Shown in pieces: positions 26,556 through 32,788 of a stretch of DNA of 64,000 nucleotides. The translations under genes and the position numbers were made by a program. Origin of the DNA: JBAYJM01 sp041665065 (GTDB taxonomy: Bacteria > Patescibacteriota > Patescibacteriia > 2-01-FULL-39-33); assembly GCA_041665065.1 (NCBI GenBank), contig JBAYJM010000002.1:1-64000 (forward strand), written 5' to 3'. Position 1 is the first letter of the stretch. Each line of letters opens with the position of its first letter. The notes below the pieces were generated by a model, which was not told where the DNA came from, searched no databases, and was given only the letters and a program-made list of their open reading frames with translations.

Positions 26556-26798
26556 TCAGACTGTTGGGATCTGCTGGCACCATTTGTAGGCCATGACCAC
26601 GGCCGTTACTAATGCCACGGCCGCGAAGGCATAGCCGAAGCTGAGTGCAGGCGCACACACACAGTAGCCCAGAACCAAGAAGGCTACAGATGCAACCGCC
26701 GCAACAATAATGGTGCTAAAGCTCCACCTATTTCCGACGATTATGTTGGCCAAAATGACCACCGCAACAGCGATGGCAACTAATGAGTCTATACTCAA
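26556..26798 (-). CDS. Small membrane protein, three hydrophobic segments, TTG start
   Basis: An 80-residue protein made almost entirely of hydrophobic stretches (residues 5-22, 29-50, 52-72) rich in Ala and Val, with three cysteines. The start is TTG at 26798, preceded by GGGAG with a 7-nt spacing, and there is no suitable ATG. It lies 24 nt downstream of the class V aminotransferase gene and shares its GC-rich composition, so it belongs to the same transcript. No family recognised. Confidence 0.6.
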   Translation of the reverse strand: MSIDSLVAIAVAVVILANIIVGNRWSFSTIIVAAVASVAFLVLGYCVCAPALSFGYAFAAVALVTAVVMAYKWCQQIPTV

Positions 26799-26822
26799 TT
26801 ATCTTCTCCCGCCGTCTCTACC

Positions 26823-28103
26823 CTAAAGATTCCCCAAGACATCCCTGGTTATTTTCACAAACCGTCTCACATCCGCCATGCCATTAGCATAGCCAAATGA
26901 GGCACGGATTGCTCCAGGTTGACCCATCAACTGCATTATCTCTTCGTGCGACAGACCTCCTTTCCGATATAGCCGCTTATATTCGTCCGGATCATAACCA
27001 AAAATCTGTTCGCCTACGCCTGGGTTACAGAAACACCCCGAGCGAACGTAAAGCCCTTGCTCATTGGCCAGCCTTTCGAACGTTGAGGAGTCAAGGAACT
27101 CGCCCCTCCGCCGTACACTGAAAGCAACAATATCCGTGCCACGGGGACTGTGTATCACTATGGAGCTTCCGTTGTACCCCATAGTACTTAACTCGTCGTA
27201 GAGAGCAGTCGCCAAAGAGACGGCGTGTCCCTTAGCATCGCCAAGACTCTCCATAAAACCAAGCCCCGCCTTAACCGCGGGTATCATGCCGAAGTCGACC
27301 GTTCCATCCTCGAATTTGGCAGAGCCAGATTCATGAACGAAAAAGTCGTTCCCCACGCCCACAAACCGTATCGACCCGCCGGCAAACCATTTCTTCTCCA
27401 GCCGTGGATAAGCCTCTTTGCGGATCAACAGACATCCCACTCCGGTTGGAAATCCAAACATCTTGTAAAACGAGATCGGCAGGAAATCAGGCTTAACCAC
27501 GCTAAGGTCAAGCCGTTGGTTTGAGCAGTACGATGCGGCGTCCAAAAGGACGCTCCATCCATTTGCCTGAGCCAAAGACACCCAACCGAGATTGTGCTGG
27601 ATCCCGGTAAAGTTGGACTTGGCCGGATAGGCAAATAGCCTCGGGCCAGTCAGCTTGGCAGCCAACATTCGCCTAAGACTTTTCTCATTTACCGTGAGAT
27701 CCTCATTTAGGGGTACATATTGCGTAGATGCCCCGCTATATCTTGCAACCTCACGTACGCCATTGACCGAATTATGGTTATCGGCCGTTGCCAGGAAATG
27801 TCCTCCCATAAAGTCAAAATGCCTAAGAACCCCAATCGCGCCTGTTGCATTGGGCGTAAATACCACACCATATTCGTCGGGCGAAGCATTGAAATATGCG
27901 AGCACAGCTGCCCGTGTTTCCATAATCTCCGCCGTCGCCCTAGCTGAGAGCTCATGCAAAGAGTGTGGATTACCCAAAGAAGTGCACTTCAAATATTGAC
28001 AATGCACATCAATGAGAAATGCGGGAGGTAATGCGGCTCCTGTCCAATCCGCATAAATCTCCCTTGGGAGTATCTGCGGAAACTGCCCTTTTAAGCTCCT
28101 CAA
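26823..28103 (-). CDS. Class V aminotransferase, molybdenum cofactor sulfurase-like
   Basis: A 426-residue PLP enzyme of the cysteine desulfurase group. The PLP lysine is in SFYKMFGFPTGVGCLLIRK, a signature closest to the N-terminal domain of Moco sulfurase (MOCOS/Aba3). LGNPHSLHELSARAT and the C-terminal YVRSGCFCNPG also fit and supply a candidate active-site cysteine. The C-terminal MOSC domain of Moco sulfurases is absent. The start is TTG at 28103 with GGAGGG 8 nt upstream. The gene is clearly GC-richer than its neighbours and has its own consensus promoter. The physiological acceptor of sulfur is unknown. Confidence 0.82.
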   Translation of the reverse strand: MRSLKGQFPQILPREIYADWTGAALPPAFLIDVHCQYLKCTSLGNPHSLHELSARATAEIMETRAAVLAYFNASPDEYGVVFTPNATGAIGVLRHFDFMGGHFLATADNHNSVNGVREVARYSGASTQYVPLNEDLTVNEKSLRRMLAAKLTGPRLFAYPAKSNFTGIQHNLGWVSLAQANGWSVLLDAASYCSNQRLDLSVVKPDFLPISFYKMFGFPTGVGCLLIRKEAYPRLEKKWFAGGSIRFVGVGNDFFVHESGSAKFEDGTVDFGMIPAVKAGLGFMESLGDAKGHAVSLATALYDELSTMGYNGSSIVIHSPRGTDIVAFSVRRRGEFLDSSTFERLANEQGLYVRSGCFCNPGVGEQIFGYDPDEYKRLYRKGGLSHEEIMQLMGQPGAIRASFGYANGMADVRRFVKITRDVLGNL

Positions 28104-28144
28104 GTCTCAATCCCTCCAGCACCAAACTAAATTGTCAAAGAAAT

Positions 28145-28168
28145 CCGCAATCCCATCAGAGATTGCGG
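28145..28168 (-). promoter_or_regulatory. Leader hairpin of the class V aminotransferase gene
   Basis: CCGCAATC and GATTGCGG form a perfect 8-bp stem with an eight-base loop inside the predicted 5' leader. No T-run follows, so it may be a stability or attenuation element. Confidence 0.4.
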
Positions 28169-28195
28169 CCATACTTCTATACAAGAAGATATAAA

Positions 28196-28224
28196 ATAAT
28201 AGCATATTTGTAAGATTGTGTCAA
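28196..28224 (-). promoter_or_regulatory. Promoter of the class V aminotransferase gene
   Basis: On the minus strand TTGACA and TATTAT are 17 nt apart, with TGC before the -10. The predicted leader is about 85 nt. It lies back to back with the cold-shock gene promoter; the two -35 boxes are 11 nt apart. Confidence 0.7.
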
Positions 28225-28235
28225 TATAGCGATTA

Positions 28236-28264
28236 TTGACTAACTCACCGTTTTGTGGTAAGCT
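28236..28264 (+). promoter_or_regulatory. Promoter of the cold-shock gene
   Basis: TTGACT (28236-28241) and TAAGCT (28259-28264) are 17 nt apart with a TGG extension. It gives a leader of about 160 nt. Confidence 0.55.
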
Positions 28265-28316
28265 TAACTTGCCTCTTATTTATTGCGGTTTTCCCAAGCT
28301 GTCTTATATAAGGGTT

Positions 28317-28397
28317 CTGTGGGGCGTTGATTTATCAACGGGGGCCACGGAGTGTAGTAAGTATAGAAATATAGTCGAATTTCTGTTTGCTATTCGA
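28317..28397 (+). promoter_or_regulatory. Structured 5' leader of the cold-shock gene
   Basis: Two hairpins can be drawn. In the first, CTGTGG pairs with CCACGG and CGTTGA with TCAACG around a four-base loop (28317-28350). In the second, TCGAAT (28375-28380) pairs with ATTCGA (28392-28397). Long structured leaders are typical of csp mRNAs and can act as temperature sensors; that role here is inference. Confidence 0.5.
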
Positions 28398-28429
28398 AGA
28401 GTTTAATTCACTTTATTTCTACAATTATT

Positions 28430-28630
28430 ATGCAAGGAACTATCAAAAAATTGGTTACTGATAAATACTTCGGTTTTATCAGCCAAGAAGGCAGCGATAA
28501 GGACGTGTTCTTCCACAAAGACAAGCTTGAAGGAGTTACTTTTGAAGAACTTAAAGAAGGCGATATTTTATCTTTTGAAGTTGAACAAGGCCAAAGAGGT
28601 CCATCAGCTATCAACATAAAAAGAGTCTAA
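28430..28630 (+). CDS. csp: Cold-shock domain protein (CspA family)
   Basis: A 66-residue OB-fold RNA chaperone. RNP1 is seen as KYFGFI, RNP2 as DVFFHK, and the C-terminal EVEQGQRGPSAINIKRV is typical. It binds single-stranded RNA and melts structure. It stands alone with a long structured leader and a strong terminator, as expected for a post-transcriptionally controlled cold-shock gene. Confidence 0.95.
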   Translation: MQGTIKKLVTDKYFGFISQEGSDKDVFFHKDKLEGVTFEELKEGDILSFEVEQGQRGPSAINIKRV

Positions 28631-28650
28631 CTTTATCTAAAGTCTTTTCA

Positions 28651-28680
28651 AAAAAAATCGCCGAACCGGCGATTTTTTTT
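28651..28680 (+). terminator. Terminator after csp
   Basis: A perfect 13-bp stem (six G-C pairs plus an A/T base) with a three-base loop and a long T-run. Confidence 0.93.
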
Positions 28681-28725
28681 GAAGCTTAGCACCGACTGAA
28701 TCAAGGCTCTTAACAAAAAAATATT

Positions 28726-28896
28726 ATGAAAAGAAAAAAATTTGTGACAGGCCAATCAAGATATTGCCAAAACTGCGGCGCAGAATCAATCAAGCTATAT
28801 AAGGTTACACCGGAAAGCCAAAAATCTTCTCACCTGCAGTATTGCCAAAAATGTTATGATAAACATAATGCTAAAATAGCAGTGCCTACGAATTAA
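28726..28896 (+). CDS. Small zinc-ribbon protein (56 residues)
   Basis: The ATG-initiated frame begins MKRKKFVTGQSRYCQNCG and ends with QYCQKCYDKHNAKIAVPTN. Two CxxC knuckles (CQNC and CQKC, 26 residues apart) and a basic N-terminus predict a zinc-bound nucleic-acid- or protein-binding module. It has its own terminator just after the stop, which supports it being a real gene. No specific family recognised. Confidence 0.65.
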   Translation: MKRKKFVTGQSRYCQNCGAESIKLYKVTPESQKSSHLQYCQKCYDKHNAKIAVPTN

Positions 28897-28907
28897 AAAT
28901 GAACTGC

Positions 28908-28943
28908 AAAAAAATACCCAACTCAGTTGGGGTATTTTTTTTT
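28908..28943 (+). terminator. Terminator after the zinc-ribbon gene
   Basis: A long A/T-flanked stem around tacccaac / gttggggta with one bulged G, a three-base loop and a run of nine T. Confidence 0.85.
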
Positions 28944-29042
28944 GGCCCTTTTTTAATAAGATAAATTTTAAAGTATATTAAACAACCATTTGCACATAAA
29001 GATTTTTTTATATATATTTAATTAATAATCTTAAAACTATCT

Positions 29043-29648
29043 ATGAGCTTTGAAGTAACACATATTCACTTTGCTGTTGATCTAAAAGAGCATTATCAAA
29101 TCAAAGACATTAAATCTTATATCCTGGGTTCCATTTATCCCGATAGTCGGTATATAACAAAAGTTGACCGAGAACTAGCCCATAGCAAAGAATCACTGTC
29201 AGACAGTTTTATTGACTCTGATTTTAAAAAAGGCTGGCAAGCGCATTGCGTCTGTGATTCTATATACGACCGATTGGAAACAGAACTATTTGGTGAATTT
29301 GATGATGCAATTCTTCGCAACGCGATAAAAATTGTAGCCGATATCTATGACAGGCAAAGCTTCAATGTTCAGAAATAACTTCCCTATCTTAACTCAGCAC
29401 AAAATCCCCTCGGCGAAGATATTAATAAAGTTAAAGAATTCAATCTGCTGATAAAAAGAATATATGATAGCAAAACAGTTTGTACCATGGATGATTATAG
29501 AGATCTCTTTAAGGGACTGGGAATAGATGACATTAACGGCGAAAAAATTATAACAAAAGCCGAAGAGCTTTTGGCGAATAAAGAAGTGGCACCAAAATTT
29601 GAATCTTTGTATAGCCGCATCATAGACAGTTGGAAAAATTTCATTTAA
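29043..29648 (+). pseudogene. Unknown 201-codon gene interrupted by an in-frame TAA
   Basis: The first 111 codons encode THIHFAVDLKEHYQ, then YILGSIYPDSRYITKVDREL and FKKGWQAHCVCDSIYDRLE, an arrangement of His and Asp residues like zinc-dependent phospholipase C or HD-type metal enzymes (weak resemblance). A TAA at 29376-29378 stops this frame. Directly after it, in the same frame, an open frame continues LPYLNSAQNPLGEDINKVKE to TAA at 29646-29648, ending SLYSRIIDSWKNFI. The second part looks like genuine helical protein. The simplest reading is a single nonsense mutation or base error in a 201-residue protein. Confidence 0.65.
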
Positions 29649-29700
29649 AAATCCATCACCCTATTATACTCAGATAATAAATCCAATATTTACAACAATA

Positions 29701-29728
29701 AAAACATCCGCCGAGGCGGATGTTTTTA
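29701..29728 (+). terminator. Terminator after the interrupted gene
   Basis: A perfect 12-bp inverted repeat aaaacatccgcc / ggcggatgtttt with a two-base centre and T-tail. Confidence 0.9.
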
Positions 29729-29761
29729 TGTAAGTCAAACAAACCTTTTATCCAATTTGAC

Positions 29762-29790
29762 TTGAAATTTAAATGATTTTCCATTATAAT
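29762..29790 (+). promoter_or_regulatory. Promoter of the FabZ-like gene
   Basis: TTGAAA (29762-29767) and TATAAT (29785-29790) are 17 nt apart. The leader of about 40 nt ends with a GGGGGG ribosome binding site. Confidence 0.65.
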
Positions 29791-29836
29791 TTGGAAAGGT
29801 GATTTTCAAACGGAAGCCACAACAACGGGGGGCAGT

Positions 29837-30292
29837 ATGGAAACTAAAACCGGTACCATTCATCTCACCCGAGATGGAATACAAGAGCTGATTCCCCATC
29901 GGGATGACGCTCTGCTTATTGACAATGCGGCCGTAGATCCGGAAACGAACACGGCCACAAGCATCTGGACGGCAATTGGTGTGCTTGGACATTACCCTGA
30001 CATGCCACTAACTCCAGGGCACATCACAGACGAGGCATTGGCACTACTCTGTGGAGTTTTGTATAAGCAATGCCATCCCGACACTCAAGGAAAGCCAGTA
30101 CTGTTCTCCAAAGAAATGCGGTACTGGCGACCGATAACGCCGGGACAAACCGTAACGCTGAATGCAAAGTATGTGGGCCTAGGCCGTGGTGGTGCGGTTC
30201 TTATATTTGACGTCAAGGCCACCATCCTGGTAAATGGGCGGGAGAAAGATGCCGTCATAGGAACAATCAGCGCCTGCATAGTATCTGCCTAG
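29837..30292 (+). CDS. FabZ-like hotdog-fold dehydratase
   Basis: A 151-residue protein with the motif order of 3-hydroxyacyl-ACP dehydratases: ELIPHRDDALLIDNA corresponds to the LPHRYPFLLVD strand, GHYPDMPLTPG supplies the catalytic His near residue 52, and HITDEALALL supplies the acidic residue near 66. The C-terminal strand (GGAVLIFDVKATILVNG) fits. No other fatty-acid genes are present here, so the substrate is open. It is GC-richer than its neighbours, with a strong ribosome binding site (GGGGGG 5 nt before the ATG). Confidence 0.8.
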   Translation: METKTGTIHLTRDGIQELIPHRDDALLIDNAAVDPETNTATSIWTAIGVLGHYPDMPLTPGHITDEALALLCGVLYKQCHPDTQGKPVLFSKEMRYWRPITPGQTVTLNAKYVGLGRGGAVLIFDVKATILVNGREKDAVIGTISACIVSA

Positions 30293-30321
30293 CATTATGG
30301 CCAATTGTTATCACATTAAAC

Positions 30322-30361
30322 AGGTCTCTCAAACGTGGAGGATTGAGGGCCTATTTTTTTT
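30322..30361 (+). terminator. Terminator after the FabZ-like gene
   Basis: An imperfect stem (AGGTCTCTCAA with TTGAGGGCCT) with a ten-base loop, followed by a run of eight T. Confidence 0.65.
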
Positions 30362-30363
30362 GC

Positions 30364-30394
30364 AAAAAAAAGCCGCCCCAAAGGGGCGGACTTT
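30364..30394 (-). terminator. Terminator of the pilin-like operon
   Basis: CCGCCCC (30373-30379) and GGGGCGG (30383-30389) form a stem with an AAA loop; the minus strand continues into a run of T. Confidence 0.88.
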
Positions 30395-30405
30395 AAAAAA
30401 ATAGA

Positions 30406-30816
30406 CTAGGTAGCATTACTAATTCCCTGGCCGATTATAACATCAAATACAAATTGAGTTATGGCAAAAGCCAAGAAAATTACAATCACCGCAATAATTC
30501 CTTGAATAATTATCGCTTTAGCCTTTTTTATCTTGGTCTCATCACCCTGGGCAAGCAACCAAAGGAAACCGGCGTAGATTATAAATAGAATAAATACTAC
30601 AGCCAAAAATCCTAACACTACAATAATAATATTGCCAATGGTATCTATCAATGGCTTATCTCCTAAATTTCCGGTAGTGCCCAAACCAGTATTAGTGAGA
30701 TTAATATTGACTTGCTCCTGAATGGTGGCAGATGTTACCATCGGCACCGCCAAGAATGCCATCAAAACCAAAGACGTGACAATGGTTTTGTAGTTTCTTA
30801 AAAAAAAGTTTTTCAT
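30406..30816 (-). CDS. T4SS pilin-like membrane protein, copy 5 of operon
   Basis: A 136-residue protein with a cleavable-looking N-terminal hydrophobic segment (ending near VTSATIQ), then two transmembrane helices joined by a short loop with the motif LAQGDETKIKKAK. This layout is that of the small VirB2/TrbC-type pilin-like family common in Patescibacteria and mycoplasmas (T4SS_pilin type; family name from general knowledge). Last gene of a six-gene minus-strand operon. It is predicted to sit in the membrane before assembly or to form part of a secretion channel. Confidence 0.78.
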   Translation of the reverse strand: MKNFFLRNYKTIVTSLVLMAFLAVPMVTSATIQEQVNINLTNTGLGTTGNLGDKPLIDTIGNIIIVVLGFLAVVFILFIIYAGFLWLLAQGDETKIKKAKAIIIQGIIAVIVIFLAFAITQFVFDVIIGQGISNAT

Positions 30817-30861
30817 AGTTTTTTTAATTTTTTTATTTAAATGAATTTGATTTTGATATTA

Positions 30862-31245
30862 TTATCTGCCAACCTTATTGAATAAAACACTAAAAAAGAA
30901 AAAGTAAGTAATGCCATAAGACAAGAACATTATGACAACGCCGGCAGTAGACCAAATGAGAAGATCCTTTGCCTTTTTAATCTTAGTGGTCTCGCCCTGA
31001 GCTAAGAGCCACAGCAATCCAGCATAAACCACTAAAATCAGAAAAATAATGGCAACGGCTCCCAGGATACCCATAATAATTGTTCCGGTCAAAGTAGAAA
31101 AATTACCCTCCAAGCCTATTGCTTTTCCGGTTGCTTCTAACTTTGTCCGAGGGCTTGCGGCAGAGCAAAAAGAGCCGATACTCATCATAGACATAAATAA
31201 GGCTATGGCCGAAACGTTTATTATTTTACTTACTTTGTTTTTCAT
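30862..31245 (-). CDS. T4SS pilin-like membrane protein, copy 4 of operon
   Basis: A 127-residue paralogue of its neighbours. It has a signal-like segment ending at FCSAASPRTKLEA, two C-terminal helices and the loop motif LAQGETTKIKKAK. The helix TGTIIMGILGAVAIIFLILV is glycine-containing, as in the pilin family. It is 45 nt upstream of copy 5. The spacing and shared motif suggest tandem duplication. Confidence 0.78.
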   Translation of the reverse strand: MKNKVSKIINVSAIALFMSMMSIGSFCSAASPRTKLEATGKAIGLEGNFSTLTGTIIMGILGAVAIIFLILVVYAGLLWLLAQGETTKIKKAKDLLIWSTAGVVIMFLSYGITYFFFFSVLFNKVGR

Positions 31246-31286
31246 GTCTTTGAAGAAGGGAGGGGAAATCCCCTCCCTATAAACTG

Positions 31287-31694
31287 TTAGAATTTAATTG
31301 AACTGCCAGTTGCATTACTTAAGTTGTTTAAAACAAACATAGCGATAGCGACAGCGGCAAAAATAATGACTAAGCCGATAATTCCTGAGTAAATTAATTT
31401 TTTAGCCTTTTCAACTTTGGTATCATCACCCTGAGCGGTCATCCATTTGAAGCCGCCAAGAAGAATGATCAAAACGGCAACGATTCCCAAAAAGCTCAAG
31501 ATAATATATACAATACTTCCAATTATATTAGGCAACTCTTGATTGGTTTGTATGCCTGCAGCATTTGTGAATTCACCTGTAATATCAGATCCATTTACAA
31601 GTTGAGCACTTGCGACAACAGGCAAGGCGACCATAGCTAGAAGCGCTAAAGATATAATAAAAGCGCCGATTTTTTTGCTGGTAATTTTTTTCAT
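31287..31694 (-). CDS. T4SS pilin-like membrane protein, copy 3, candidate major subunit
   Basis: A 135-residue paralogue: a signal-like N-terminus ending VVASAQLV, two helices, and the loop TAQGDDTKVEKAK. It is the only member of the operon with a strong, well-spaced ribosome binding site, AGAAAGGGGGTGACGAA directly before the ATG, where GGGGGTGA matches 7 of 8 bases of the ideal GGAGGTGA. This suggests the highest translation, as expected for a major pilin. The function itself is inferred from family resemblance. Confidence 0.8.
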   Translation of the reverse strand: MKKITSKKIGAFIISLALLAMVALPVVASAQLVNGSDITGEFTNAAGIQTNQELPNIIGSIVYIILSFLGIVAVLIILLGGFKWMTAQGDDTKVEKAKKLIYSGIIGLVIIFAAVAIAMFVLNNLSNATGSSIKF

Positions 31695-31769
31695 TTCGTC
31701 ACCCCCTTTCTGTATGGATTTTAATTATTTAATATAATAATTATACACTAACTTTTAAAATAGCCCAAA

Positions 31770-32105
31770 TTATTTGGCCGCAAAAGTATTAATCATCAAG
31801 TTGACAATGGCATAGGAACTGAATATAATCAGCAATCCCATAAACGCCCAGATCATAACATTTTTCCCTTTTGTAACTTTATTTGAATCGCCAAGGGACG
31901 TGAGCCATAGAATACCACCATAGATAAAGGCAATCAAAGCCGCTACGCCAACTACGCCCAACACATACTGGATAATCCTAATTACGAGGGCATCAATAGT
32001 ACCATTCGTACCGGCACCGATTGGATTATCCAACTTAACTTGCGCTCCCACAAATGAGGGTATGGCGAAAATGATAAAATAGATTAATCGATAATTTTTA
32101 TTCAT
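31770..32105 (-). CDS. T4SS pilin-like membrane protein, copy 2 of operon
   Basis: A 111-residue, shortest member. A brief signal-like segment (IYFIIFAIPSFVGAQV) is followed by two helices and the loop TSLGDSNKVTKGK. After signal cleavage only about 90 residues would remain, close to the size of processed VirB2/TrbC pilins. It lies 17 nt downstream of the 220-residue copy 1. Confidence 0.76.
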   Translation of the reverse strand: MNKNYRLIYFIIFAIPSFVGAQVKLDNPIGAGTNGTIDALVIRIIQYVLGVVGVAALIAFIYGGILWLTSLGDSNKVTKGKNVMIWAFMGLLIIFSSYAIVNLMINTFAAK

Positions 32106-32122
32106 AACTTCAAATTATTTTT

Positions 32123-32785
32123 TTAATAAGGTGTTGGTAGAGTTAAATTGACATCGGCGTAGGGATCGTCAAGTTCCTCATTTAAATTTAAATCAAACGA
32201 ATCACTCGTATCATACGGATCAGTGCGTGCCTCATCAAGTCCTCTATAGTACGAATCATTTTGGAATTTCTCTTTATCCGCACCAACTCTCACGTCTCCA
32301 GCACTTGGACACTTGGTCCAATCGCCATCCCCGCCGGCAAAGCTCGTTACAGTTTTGAATCCTCCATTTGTGGCTCCCACAGTTCCCGTAATGATAGTAT
32401 TAACAATTGTCCAAGCAATAAAAACAATAAATAAACCGATAAAGGCGTGTATCACCGATTGCTTGCCCATTTTCATCCTGTTTTCATTGCCCATGGCAGT
32501 TAATAAAATCACGCCTCCAAAAACAATCATTACCAAAGCAATTAACGCACTAAACTCGATTACCATATCTGAAACTTTGACAATGATGGCGACCGCGTCA
32601 CAAAGCGTGCAATTGCCATTATTAATACAGGCGGCTGGCAGAACTTTTAGTAAATAATCACCACTATCGGCAGAAGCCGGAGTAGCAGCCGCAGGTGTAG
32701 CAGCAGCGGCAAAAACAAAAGAAGGCACAACCAAAACAACAGCCGAAGCGAATAAGATTATAAATGTAAGTTTTTTCAAAAACAT
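32123..32785 (-). CDS. T4SS pilin-like membrane protein, copy 1, with C-terminal extension
   Basis: A 220-residue, longest member. After the signal segment (VVPSFVFAAAATPAAATPAS) come a CINNGNCTLC pair of cysteines, two helices and the loop TAMGNENRMKMGK. It then extends by about 85 polar, acidic residues (SYYRGLDEARTDPYDTSDS and DDPYADVNL), which the other copies lack. The extension could be exposed outside the cell or act as an assembly tail. It starts 3 nt after the solute-binding protein gene ends. Confidence 0.74.
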   Translation of the reverse strand: MFLKKLTFIILFASAVVLVVPSFVFAAAATPAAATPASADSGDYLLKVLPAACINNGNCTLCDAVAIIVKVSDMVIEFSALIALVMIVFGGVILLTAMGNENRMKMGKQSVIHAFIGLFIVFIAWTIVNTIITGTVGATNGGFKTVTSFAGGDGDWTKCPSAGDVRVGADKEKFQNDSYYRGLDEARTDPYDTSDSFDLNLNEELDDPYADVNLTLPTPY

Positions 32786-32788
32786 ATT

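Noticed and set aside
29043..29378. Treating the 111-residue frame as a complete protein
   Set aside because: The same frame continues with protein-like sequence for 89 codons after the stop and then meets a strong terminator, so the 111-residue form is more likely a truncation.
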